DNA of 6,286 bases, from NCBI GenBank assembly GCA_945874855.1, contig CAMCIP010000137.1, positions 1-6,286 on the forward strand, written 5' to 3'. Position numbers and translations under genes: made by a program. Below are positions 1-5,947 of this stretch, piece after piece. The stretch's first letter is position 1; each line of letters starts with the position of its first letter. The notes under the pieces are model-generated. The model had not been told where the DNA came from and searched no databases. It saw only the letters and a program-made list of their open reading frames with translations. The stretch comes from Brevundimonas vancanneytii (GTDB lineage Bacteria > Pseudomonadota > Alphaproteobacteria > Caulobacterales > Caulobacteraceae).

Positions 1-1
1 C

Positions 2-319
2 GCCGATCTGAACCGCAGCCCGGCCGCCAGCCCGGCCCCGCCCCGCGCGGCCGCGCCTGCCCGCCCCGCGCCGGCGCGCACCACCGGCCGGTGGTCGGTC
101 CAGGTCGGGGCCTTCCGCGACGAGACCGTGGCCCGCGACTGGCTGGACGAGGTCAACCGCCGCTTCCGCAGCCAGTTCGCCGGCACCGAGCGCAGGGTCA
201 TGAGCGCCTCGGGCTGGTGGCGGTCACGCTTCACCGGCATGACCGAAGACGCCGCCCGCGCCGCCTGCGAGGCGCTGGAGGCCCGACGGGTGACGTGTCA
301 GGTCGTGCGACCCGACTGA
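2..319 (+). CDS. SPOR-domain protein, C-terminal part; probable D-alanyl-D-alanine carboxypeptidase (5' end outside window)
   Basis: Only the last 105 residues are present; the reading frame is open from base 2 and ends with TGA. Fragment residues 1-30 are a low-complexity Ala/Pro/Arg linker. Residues 31-103 form a SPOR domain that begins WSVQVGAF, the usual first strand of this fold, and ends with a strand around VTCQVV. SPOR domains bind denuded glycan strands of septal peptidoglycan, so the protein is probably periplasmic and acts at division sites. The SRFTGM segment followed by AACEALEARRVTC, with cysteines at fragment residues 89 and 99, resembles the C-terminal tail of alphaproteobacterial S11 (DacF/PBP5-type) carboxypeptidases. 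That is why I favour this identity, but the catalytic domain is outside the window, so another SPOR protein cannot be excluded. The two cysteines could form a disulfide. An in-frame GTG at 128 lies inside the domain and is not a start. Confidence 0.8.
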   Translation, partial: ADLNRSPAASPAPPRAAAPARPAPARTTGRWSVQVGAFRDETVARDWLDEVNRRFRSQFAGTERRVMSASGWWRSRFTGMTEDAARAACEALEARRVTCQVVRPD

Positions 320-400
320 TCCCGCGGTCACGCTTGACCGTCTCGACGGGTCGGTGAAGGTTGCCGGCCCACCCCTTCGACCCATCGTGAGAGTGACCCG

Positions 401-2365
401 ATGACGCGCGCCCGCCTTCAAGCCCGCACGGCCGCGGCCTGTTTCGCCGCCCTGCTGCTCAGCGGCGTCGCCGCCCCGGCCCTGGCCCAGGCCCAGGCCG
501 GACCGCAGAGCCTGCCGCGGGACATCCCCGCCATCCCCGCGCCCACGGCAGACCGGTTCCCCGGCGTGATCCGGCACGAGGTCGACGCCACCGATCTGGA
601 TCGCAAGATCGTCTGGGTGCGCCAGACCATTCCCGTGCCGGCGGCCGGGCCGATGACGCTGCTGTATCCCAAATTCCTGCCCGGCAACCACGCCCCGACC
701 GGGCCGATCCAGCTCATCGCCGGCCTGACGGTGACCGGCGGCGGCGCGCGCATCGAATGGCTGCGCGACACCATCGATCCCTATGCCTTCCACATCGACG
801 TGCCCGCGGGGGTGCGCGAGATCGAGGTGGCCTTCCAGTGGCTGACCCAGCCGGAGAACAGCACCTGGCGGGTGGTCATGACGCCGGACGTGTCGAACCT
901 GCAGTTCGAGAAGGCGATCCTGTATCCCGCCGGCTATCGCCATTCCGGCATCATGGTGCAGACCTCGGTCAAGCTGCCGGAAGGCTGGCGCTATGGCGTC
1001 GCCCTGGACACCCGGTCGTTCGAGAACGGCCTTGCGGTGTTCGAGCCGATAGATCTGGAGATGCTGGCCGACAGTCCGATGTTCGCGGGACGCAACTATC
1101 GGCTGGTCGACCTGGATCCCGGTGGCCGCACGCCCGTGAACCTGCACATCGTCGGCGACACGCCCGAGTCCATCGCCATCACCGACGACCAGATCGCGGG
1201 CTTCAAACGCATGGTGGTGCAGGCGGACCTGATCTTCGGCACGCGCCCCTTCGACCGCTATGAGTTCCTGCTGAGCCTCTCGAACCAGCTGGGCGGGATC
1301 GGGCTGGAGCACCACCGGTCCAGTGAGAACTCCGTGCCGGCCAATTTCTTCGCCAACTGGACCGCCTATCACGGCGCCCGCACCCTGCTGCCGCACGAGT
1401 ATGCGCACAGCTGGAACGGCAAGTTCCGCAGGCCGGCCGACCAGATCACGCCCAATCTGAACACGCCGGTCCAGAACACCCTGGTCTGGGTCTATGAGGG
1501 CCAGACGGAGTACTGGGGCGAAGTGCTGGCCACCCGGGCCGGTCTGGTCACGCCCGAGGAGTCCATCGCCAACATCGCCGGCCTGGCGGCCTTCTACGAG
1601 AACCAGGCGGGCCGCGAGTGGCGCGCCCTGCAGGACACCACCAACCACAACCTGCTGGGCTATCGCACCGTCACCCCCTGGTCGTCATGGATGCGCGGCA
1701 CGGGTGACTACTACCGCGAGGCCCTGCTGATCTGGCTGGACGTCGACACCAAGATCCGCGAGCTGACGGGCGACCGACGCTCGATGGACGACTTCGCCAG
1801 GGGCTTCTTCGGCATCCAGGACGGGGTGTGGGAAGCCGTGCCCTACACCTTCGTCGAGGTGGTGGCGGCGCTGAACGCCGTGGCCCCGTTCGACTGGGCC
1901 GCCTTCCTGCGTGCGCGGCTGGACGCGGTGGGCCCAGAAGCCGTCGCGCCGCTGGAGGGGCTGGCGCGGGCCGGATGGCGGTTGATCTATGTCGACCAGC
2001 CGACCGAGGTCGAGCAGTACGTCAACGGCTCGGGCGGCGGCGACTTCCAGTATTCGCTGGGCTTCAGCCTGCAGGGCGCGCGGATCGTGAGTGTGGTCTG
2101 GGGCAGCCCGGCCTTTGAGGCCGGCATCGGCACGGGCTGGTCGCTGGTCAGCGTCGACGGCCGGCCCGGCAATGCCGCCAATCTGGCCGCCGCCATCACC
2201 GCGGCGAAGGGCGGCTCGGAGCCGATCTCCGTCGTCATCCGCAACGGCGCGCGCGAGCGGACCGTGGCCTTCGACTGGCACGGCGGCCTGCGCTACCCCC
2301 GTCTGGAACGCATCCCCGGCACGCGCGACCGCCTGAGCGAGATCCTGGCCCCCCGCACGCGCTGA
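401..2365 (+). CDS. Secreted M61-family metallopeptidase (glycyl aminopeptidase-like) with C-terminal PDZ domain
   Basis: This is a 654-residue zinc peptidase of family M61, exported to the periplasm or beyond. Residues 1-30 are a Sec signal peptide: basic start, hydrophobic core AALLLSGVAA, and a likely cut after ALA or AQA near residues 29-33. Residues of about 55-225 match the beta-rich M61 N-terminal domain. The catalytic gluzincin motif is HEYAH (H332, E333, H336) followed by SWNGKFRRP. The third zinc ligand is probably E366 in VWVYEGQTEYWG. A conserved helix follows at about 436-462 (DYYREALLIWLDVDTKIREL), then SMDDFARGFFG. Residues of about 548-625 form a PDZ domain (YSLGF, SPAFEAGI, SLVSVDG), which usually binds peptide C-termini. 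Family members remove N-terminal Gly or Ala; the substrate here is unknown. The start is supported by the signal peptide and a weak GAGAG ribosome site about 9 bases upstream. A TTGACC at 334-339 could be a -35 element, but no good -10 follows. Confidence 0.93.
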   Translation: MTRARLQARTAAACFAALLLSGVAAPALAQAQAGPQSLPRDIPAIPAPTADRFPGVIRHEVDATDLDRKIVWVRQTIPVPAAGPMTLLYPKFLPGNHAPTGPIQLIAGLTVTGGGARIEWLRDTIDPYAFHIDVPAGVREIEVAFQWLTQPENSTWRVVMTPDVSNLQFEKAILYPAGYRHSGIMVQTSVKLPEGWRYGVALDTRSFENGLAVFEPIDLEMLADSPMFAGRNYRLVDLDPGGRTPVNLHIVGDTPESIAITDDQIAGFKRMVVQADLIFGTRPFDRYEFLLSLSNQLGGIGLEHHRSSENSVPANFFANWTAYHGARTLLPHEYAHSWNGKFRRPADQITPNLNTPVQNTLVWVYEGQTEYWGEVLATRAGLVTPEESIANIAGLAAFYENQAGREWRALQDTTNHNLLGYRTVTPWSSWMRGTGDYYREALLIWLDVDTKIRELTGDRRSMDDFARGFFGIQDGVWEAVPYTFVEVVAALNAVAPFDWAAFLRARLDAVGPEAVAPLEGLARAGWRLIYVDQPTEVEQYVNGSGGGDFQYSLGFSLQGARIVSVVWGSPAFEAGIGTGWSLVSVDGRPGNAANLAAAITAAKGGSEPISVVIRNGARERTVAFDWHGGLRYPRLERIPGTRDRLSEILAPRTR

Positions 2366-2369
2366 GCCT

Positions 2370-2747
2370 CTACCAGCACGCCCGCGGCCTGGGTGTGGAT
2401 TCCAGCTCGGCGTAGCGGGTGGAGCAGGTGGTCTCGACCTGGTCCGGGTCCAGGGCTTCGCTCTCGGCGCGCAGGGCCATCAGGTCAGCCAGCAGCTTTT
2501 CGTCGTCGGGCCGGCCGGCGGGGGTCTTGTCCAGGCAGCGGCTCATGTCGAACAGGATGACTGCCATCGACTTGCACTGAAGCGGCAGGCCGTCGAGCAC
2601 CTGGATGGCCTTGGCCGAGGTCATGGGCGGGGTCGGCAGGGGCGCACGTTTGGGCGGCGCGACCGTCTCGGGGTCGGGCACGACGACGCCGTCGTCGCAG
2701 GCGGCGACGGCGATCAGAAGCAGGCAGATCGACACGGCGCGGATCAT
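2370..2747 (-). CDS. Small putative lipoprotein, function unknown
   Basis: The protein has 125 residues and I do not recognise its family. Residues 1-16 form a short lipoprotein signal peptide with a lipobox VAA-C at 14-17, so C17 would be lipidated. The mature protein then starts C-D-D; Asp at position +2 is the inner-membrane retention signal in Enterobacteria, though the rule is not reliable outside them. Residues 22-41 are a proline-rich tether. The remainder (about 44-125) is probably helical and has four cysteines, C58, C71, C108 and C124, which could make two disulfides in the periplasm. The start is well supported by GGAGG 8 bases upstream of ATG. A strong terminator lies upstream, so it probably has its own promoter in 2748-2810; TGGACG and TCTAGC with a 16-base spacer is a weak candidate. 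It converges on the M61 gene with only 4 bp between stop codons. Confidence 0.8.
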   Translation of the reverse strand: MIRAVSICLLLIAVAACDDGVVVPDPETVAPPKRAPLPTPPMTSAKAIQVLDGLPLQCKSMAVILFDMSRCLDKTPAGRPDDEKLLADLMALRAESEALDPDQVETTCSTRYAELESTPRPRACW

Positions 2748-2799
2748 GATGTGGTCCTCCCCGAGACGAAGGCTAGAGCAGCCGACGGAGAGGCGTCCA

Positions 2800-2840
2800 C
2801 CGCAAACGCAAAACGGGCCGGGGATCGCTCCCCGGCCCGT
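2800..2840 (-). terminator. Intrinsic terminator of the rplJ-rplL transcript
   Basis: A perfect 12-bp inverted repeat (2813-2824 and 2829-2840) encloses the 4-base loop TCGC, and the stem is almost all G-C. On the minus strand it is followed directly by TTTTGCGTTTGC, a T-rich release tract. It begins 44 bases after the rplL stop codon, so it ends the stalk-protein operon before the lipoprotein gene. On the plus strand the hairpin is not followed by a T tract, so it should work in one direction only. Confidence 0.9.
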
Positions 2841-2884
2841 CCGATGCTCTTCCCGCCCCTGAAGGGGAGGGCAAGTCCGACGCC

Positions 2885-3271
2885 TTACTTGATCTGCACC
2901 TTGGCGCCGGCTTCCGTCAGCTTCTTGGCGACTTCTTCGGCCTGCTGCTTGGAGACGTTCTCGACGACGTTCTGCGGAGCGCCTTCGACCAGGTCCTTGG
3001 CTTCCTTCAGGCCGAGGTCCGGACGGACGCCGCGGACTTCCTTGATGGCGTTGATCTTCTTGTCGCCGCCGTCCAGCAGGACGACGGTGAACTCGGTCTG
3101 CTCTTCAGCAGCTTCGGCCGGGGCAGCGGCGCCGCCACCGGCGGGCATGGCCATGGCCACCGGAGCGGCGGCGGAGACGCCCCACTTTTCTTCCAGCAGC
3201 TTGGACAGCTCGGCGGCTTCCAGCACGGTCAGGGCGGACAGGTCTTCAACGATTTTGGCGAGATCGGCCAT
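2885..3271 (-). CDS. rplL: 50S ribosomal protein L7/L12
   Basis: This is the 128-residue stalk protein, present as two or three dimers per ribosome on L10; it recruits IF2, EF-Tu, EF-G and release factors and stimulates their GTPase activity. Residues of about 1-33 are the helical dimerisation and L10-binding domain (KIVEDLSALTVLEAAEL, ending EKWGVS). Residues of about 34-58 are a flexible Ala/Gly/Pro hinge that includes PAGGGAAAPAEAA. Residues of about 59-128 are the globular factor-binding domain (EFTVVLLDGG, INAIKEVR, LGLKEAKDLVEGAP, ending AKVQIK). The E. coli VRGATGLGL segment is VRGVRPDLGL here, a normal alphaproteobacterial variation. An AAGGA ribosome site lies 8 bases upstream of ATG. 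It follows rplJ with a 56-bp gap, and no terminator is visible between the two, so they are probably co-transcribed. A strong terminator follows. Confidence 0.98.
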   Translation of the reverse strand: MADLAKIVEDLSALTVLEAAELSKLLEEKWGVSAAAPVAMAMPAGGGAAAPAEAAEEQTEFTVVLLDGGDKKINAIKEVRGVRPDLGLKEAKDLVEGAPQNVVENVSKQQAEEVAKKLTEAGAKVQIK

Positions 3272-3327
3272 GGGTCAGTTCCTTCGGAGGGATTGGGGTT
3301 CGGGAGAAGCGGAGATGGAAGTCCGGC

Positions 3328-3843
3328 TTACGCCGCGTCCTTGGTGGCGTAGGCGTTGAACACGCGGGCCAGTTGGGCCGCGGGCGCCTGGACGACGCCG
3401 GCGACCTTGGTCGCGGGGGCGTTGAGCAGGCCGAGCAGCGAGGCCCGGATCTGGTCCAGCGAGGGCAGCTTGGACAGGGTTTCGATGCCCTTGGCGTCCA
3501 GCACCTTCTCGCCCATGAAGCCGCCCTGGACGACGAAGCGGTCGTTGCCCTTGGCGAATTCGGCGGTCACCTTGGCGGCCGTCACCGCGTCATTGGCATA
3601 GGCGATGCCCACGGGACCCTTGAACAGGCCGTGGTAGTCGCTGCCCTCGGCGGCTTCGAGCGCCTTGAGCGCCAGGCGGTTCTTGATCACCTTGAATGCG
3701 CCGCCTTCCTTGCGGAGGCGGGCACGCAGGTCTTCCATTTCCGCAACGGTCAGACCCAGGTTGTGGGTCACGACCACGGCGCCGGCGTCGGCGAAGACGC
3801 CCTTCAGCGTCTCGATCGACTCGGCCTTTTGTGCGCGGTCCAT
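3328..3843 (-). CDS. rplJ: 50S ribosomal protein L10
   Basis: This is L10, the base of the L7/L12 stalk: its N-terminal domain binds 23S rRNA next to L11, and its C-terminal helix carries the L7/L12 dimers. The chosen start gives 171 residues beginning MDRAQKAESIETLK, close to the usual L10 length. Landmarks are VVVTHNLGLTVAEMEDLR (23-40), the RNA-binding stretch FKVIKNRLALKA (50-61), FKGPVGIAYA (74-83) and the long C-terminal helix region from about 129 (LDQIRASLLGLLNAP) to the end. The start at 3843 is preferred because GGAG lies 6 bases upstream and the protein begins where L10 normally does. An in-frame ATG at 3912 would add 23 residues with no family similarity and would read through the leader hairpins. 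L10, in complex with L7/L12, represses its own mRNA in E. coli; the upstream leader suggests the same here. Confidence 0.97.
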   Translation of the reverse strand: MDRAQKAESIETLKGVFADAGAVVVTHNLGLTVAEMEDLRARLRKEGGAFKVIKNRLALKALEAAEGSDYHGLFKGPVGIAYANDAVTAAKVTAEFAKGNDRFVVQGGFMGEKVLDAKGIETLSKLPSLDQIRASLLGLLNAPATKVAGVVQAPAAQLARVFNAYATKDAA

Positions 3844-3909
3844 TGCGGTCTCCAGTCTTGGATTCGCCGCCGGGGTCATTCCCGACGACGGATTGGCCAA
3901 GGCGCGCCG

Positions 3910-3984
3910 CATCGCTGCGAAGCGTCCGGGCCGGTAGCGATGTCCGAAGGAAGCTCAGGCCCTCCACGCGCGAGGCGTCGGAGG
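3910..3984 (-). promoter_or_regulatory. Candidate L10 leader: tandem hairpins upstream of rplJ
   Basis: On the rplJ-sense strand, CCTCC-g-ACGC pairs with GCGT-GGAGG across a 5-base loop (3961-3984). After a linker comes CATCGCT pairing with AGCGATG (3910-3916 with 3936-3942) across a 19-base loop. The rplJ ATG is 66 bases downstream. Bacterial L10 mRNAs commonly carry a structured leader bound by the L10-(L12)n complex, which represses translation of rplJ and rplL. Position and structure fit that role. The stems are seen directly; the assignment to the L10 leader family is an inference from context. Confidence 0.45.
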
Positions 3985-4109
3985 ATCGTCTGCGACCCAT
4001 CTCCCCACGGCGCCGGGGGGCTCCCCGACATTTATGGCGTGGGTGGCCCCCACGCCCCGAAGTTCTCGGACAGGACCGTGTCGGGCGGACCCGTCACGGC
4101 AAGGCGCGC

Positions 4110-4138
4110 TCCATACACAGGGGCGCGTGGAAACTCAA
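4110..4138 (-). promoter_or_regulatory. Candidate promoter for rplJ-rplL
   Basis: On the minus strand TTGAGT (4133-4138) and TATGGA (4110-4115) are separated by 17 bases, a standard housekeeping-sigma layout. Matches to TTGACA and TATAAT are 4/6 and 3/6. Transcription would start near 4103 and give a leader of about 260 bases containing all the hairpins upstream of rplJ. It lies just after the DUF2059 stop codon, where a separate promoter would be expected. The evidence is a weak pattern match only. Confidence 0.3.
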
Positions 4139-4148
4139 GGGCGGGGCG

Positions 4149-4649
4149 TCACTTGCCCGGGGCGGCGACGGTCGGAACGTCCCCGCAGTCGAATTCGGCG
4201 CAGAACTTGGTCTCAAGATTCTCGAGAAAACGGAGCAGGGCCCCCGCGACCACCTCCTGGCTGTTGGCGCTGATCGCGAACTGTTTGGTGGCGATGGAAC
4301 GGCCCATCGGTGTTCCGTAGAAGCCGATCAGGGCTTCAAGCTCGTTCGTGGTGAAGGCGTCGGCATAGATCGGGCCCAGCTGACGGCCGATGTCCTCAAC
4401 CATGGTCAGCGTCAGGGTCGGCATGTTGCGACGCATCCAGTCGCGCTCGTCCTGGGGCATGTCGGGGGCCGCGGCCAGCTCCTCCTCGATGAGCTGATCA
4501 ATCATCCTGGGCAATTCCTCGCCCATGGAGAGCTCGACATAGCGCGTCGCCAGCTCAAGACGGCGGACGCGATCGTCGTCCTGCGCCCAGGCACCCGTCG
4601 CGCCGAAAGAGACGAGTGCGGCAAGAAGGAAAGCCTGGAGCCTGCGCAT
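4149..4649 (-). CDS. Secreted DUF2059-family protein, function unknown
   Basis: With the start at 4649 the protein has 166 residues. Residues 1-22 are a Sec signal peptide (MRR, then the hydrophobic LQAFLLAALVSFGATGAWA), with a clear AWA cut before Q23, so the mature protein is probably periplasmic. The segment FTTNELEALIGFYGTPMGR at 99-117 is the signature of DUF2059, a widespread, mostly helical domain without an established function. C150 and C155 near the C-terminus could pair. The start at 4649 is chosen over an in-frame ATG at 4691 because it places the signal peptide at the N-terminus and has AAAGG 7 bases upstream. The gene lies between rplA and rplJ, separated from rplA by a strong terminator, so it needs its own promoter in roughly 4650-4718. 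No convincing one is visible; a TTGTCG is present without a good -10. Its location inside a ribosomal-protein cluster probably says little about its function. Confidence 0.88.
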   Translation of the reverse strand: MRRLQAFLLAALVSFGATGAWAQDDDRVRRLELATRYVELSMGEELPRMIDQLIEEELAAAPDMPQDERDWMRRNMPTLTLTMVEDIGRQLGPIYADAFTTNELEALIGFYGTPMGRSIATKQFAISANSQEVVAGALLRFLENLETKFCAEFDCGDVPTVAAPGK

Positions 4650-4718
4650 GGGAACACCTTTCAGGATCCAACCTTGCCGCGAACCGTACACCCGACAAGG
4701 ACTTGCGGGACACGCCGC

Positions 4719-4753
4719 AAAGAAAAACGGCGGCCCCTGCCGGAGCCGCCGTT
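4719..4753 (-). terminator. Intrinsic terminator of the rplK-rplA transcript
   Basis: A perfect 9-bp inverted repeat (4726-4734 and 4745-4753) surrounds a 10-base loop. On the minus strand it is followed by TTTTTCTTT, a clear release tract. The stem can be extended beyond one A-C mismatch by three more pairs. It starts 25 bases after the rplA stop codon, so it separates rplKA from the DUF2059 gene and from rplJL. A small extra inverted repeat (TTGCGG and CCGCAA, 4703-4720) overlaps the end of the T tract and is of unknown significance. Confidence 0.92.
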
Positions 4754-4778
4754 CTTCAGTCTGAAGGCGCCGGCAGGA

Positions 4779-5468
4779 TCAGGCGCCCAGCGAGGCCGGG
4801 TCGACGACGAAGCCGGGGCCCATGGTCGAGGACAGGCTGATCTTCTTCACATAGGTGCCCTTGGCGCCGGACGGCTTGGCGCGGACCAGCGCCTCGACGA
4901 TCGCCTTGACGTTGGCTTCCAGCGCGGCCTGGTCGAAGCTGGCCTTGCCGATACCGGCGTGAACGATGCCCGCCTTCTCGACGCGGAACTCGACCGCACC
5001 GCCCTTGGCGTCCTTGACGGCCTGGGCGACGTTGGGCGTGACGGTGCCGACCTTGGGGTTCGGCATCAGGCCGCGGGGGCCCAGCACCTTGCCGAGGCGA
5101 CCCACCAGACCCATCAGGTCGGGCGTGGCGATGACGCGGTCGAACTCCATGAAGCCGCCGTTGATCTTCTCGAACAGATCCTCGGCGCCGACGACGTCGG
5201 CCCCCGCAGCGAGGGCCTCATCGGCCTTGGCGTCCTTGGCGAAGACGGCGACGCGCACGTCGCGGCCGGTGCCGGACGGCAGGTTGACGACACCGCGGAC
5301 CTGCTGGTCGGCGTGACGCGGATCGACACCCAGATTGACGGCGATCTCGATCGACTCGTCGAACTTGGCGCGGGCGTTGTCCTTGACCAGCTTGATGGCG
5401 TCGGAGAACGGCAGGGGCGACAGGGTGACGCCGGTGCGGGCTTTTTGAGCCTTGGTTTGCGTGGCCAT
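4779..5468 (-). CDS. rplA: 50S ribosomal protein L1
   Basis: This 229-residue protein binds 23S rRNA helices 76-78 and forms the mobile L1 stalk that helps release E-site tRNA. It is also the classic translational repressor of its own rplK-rplA mRNA in E. coli. Domain I is formed by the N- and C-terminal parts, with RGVVNLPSGTG at 58-68 and the RNA-contacting STMGPG at 214-219. Domain II is the insert of about 70-158, including the invariant LGPRGLMPNPKVGTVT at 129-144. Length and motifs are normal. Only 4 bp separate the rplK stop from this ATG, and the GGAGGG ribosome site (5477-5482) lies within the last codons of rplK, so translation of the two genes is probably coupled. Confidence 0.98.
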   Translation of the reverse strand: MATQTKAQKARTGVTLSPLPFSDAIKLVKDNARAKFDESIEIAVNLGVDPRHADQQVRGVVNLPSGTGRDVRVAVFAKDAKADEALAAGADVVGAEDLFEKINGGFMEFDRVIATPDLMGLVGRLGKVLGPRGLMPNPKVGTVTPNVAQAVKDAKGGAVEFRVEKAGIVHAGIGKASFDQAALEANVKAIVEALVRAKPSGAKGTYVKKISLSSTMGPGFVVDPASLGA

Positions 5469-5472
5469 GTTC

Positions 5473-5904
5473 TTAACCCTCCACCACTTGCAGGCCCATC
5501 GCGCGGGCCGAGCCTTCGATGATCCTGGACGCAGCGTCCAGATCGTTGGCGTTGAGGTCCTTCATCTTCTTTTCGGCGATCTCGCGCACCTGGCTGCGGG
5601 TCACCTTGCCGGCGGTCTCGCGGCCGGTCTTGGCGGCGCCGGACTTGATCTTGGCGGCCTCCTTCAGGAACCAGGTCGCCGGCGGCGTCTTGGTGAAGAA
5701 GGTGAAGCTCTTGTCCTGGTAGACGGTGATCACGGTCGGCAGGGGCGTGCCCTTGGCGATCGTCTCGGTCCGGGCGTTGAACTCCTTGACGAAGCCCATG
5801 ATGTTCACGCCGCGCTGGCCCAGGGCCGGGCCGATGGGCGGCGAAGGCGTGGCGGAGCCCGCGGGCACCTGCAGCTTGATGTAGCCGAGAATCTTCTTGG
5901 CCAT
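5473..5904 (-). CDS. rplK: 50S ribosomal protein L11
   Basis: This 143-residue protein binds the GTPase-associated region of 23S rRNA together with L10. It is the site of thiostrepton action and is needed for RelA-type sensing of uncharged tRNA. The N-terminal domain starts MAKKILGYIKLQ and carries the conserved proline switch SPPIGPALGQRGVNIM (21-36, with P22 and P23). The C-terminal rRNA-binding domain runs from about 72 to the end and includes KTPPAT (72-77) and RIIEGSARAMGLQV (127-140). Methylation by PrmA on the N-terminal lysines is common in the family. GGAG lies 6 bases upstream of ATG. It is the first gene of the rplKA unit, downstream of nusG with a 151-bp gap. Confidence 0.98.
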   Translation of the reverse strand: MAKKILGYIKLQVPAGSATPSPPIGPALGQRGVNIMGFVKEFNARTETIAKGTPLPTVITVYQDKSFTFFTKTPPATWFLKEAAKIKSGAAKTGRETAGKVTRSQVREIAEKKMKDLNANDLDAASRIIEGSARAMGLQVVEG

Positions 5905-5947
5905 TGGTCTCTCCTATGAAGCCGCGAACTCAATCGCGACGGATGAG

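Larger units (their letters stand above)
3844..4148 (-). promoter_or_regulatory. 305-bp non-coding leader region of rplJ
   Basis: No convincing gene lies between the DUF2059 stop and the rplJ start. The stretch is rich in inverted repeats. From upstream to downstream on the minus strand these are: an interrupted 9-bp stem at 4076-4099 (5 bp plus 4 bp around a T-T mismatch), a perfect 8-bp stem at 4036-4056, competing C-run and G-run pairings at 4001-4027, a 9-bp stem with one bulge at 3961-3984, and a 7-bp stem at 3910-3942. A candidate promoter sits at its upstream end (4110-4138). Open frames crossing it are GC-driven shadows. Confidence 0.65.

Noticed and set aside
320..400. Possible terminator or promoter between the SPOR gene and the M61 gene
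   Set aside because: The only repeat (accgt with acggg-t around 337-351) is short and imperfect with no T tract. TTGACC at 334-339 could be a -35 but lacks a good -10. It is too weak to list.
224..1648. A 474-codon open frame on the minus strand opposite the M61 gene
   Set aside because: It has low-complexity, Gly/Arg/Asp/His-rich composition typical of the antisense of a high-GC gene. No domain is recognisable, and it overlaps a clearly real gene with catalytic motifs.
2751..3359. Open frame of 202 codons on the plus strand opposite rplL
   Set aside because: It is a Ser/Ala/Pro-rich shadow of rplL and reads through the terminator stem. It shows no family resemblance.
3844..3912. N-terminal extension of L10 from an upstream in-frame ATG at 3912
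   Set aside because: The extra 23 residues do not resemble L10. The ATG at 3843 has GGAG at good spacing and gives the normal family length, and the extension would overlap leader hairpins.
4650..4691. N-terminal extension of the DUF2059 protein from the ATG at 4691
   Set aside because: It would put 14 residues in front of a canonical signal peptide. The ATG at 4649 has its own ribosome site.
3696..5522. A 608-codon open frame on the plus strand covering the region opposite rplJ, DUF2059 and rplA
   Set aside because: It is the shadow of real minus-strand genes. Its translation is Arg/Gly/Asp/His-rich with no domain, and it crosses two terminator or leader structures.
5473..5919. Open frame of 155 codons on the plus strand opposite rplK
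   Set aside because: It is antisense to an unmistakable L11 gene and has a Gly/Leu/His/Arg-rich shadow composition.
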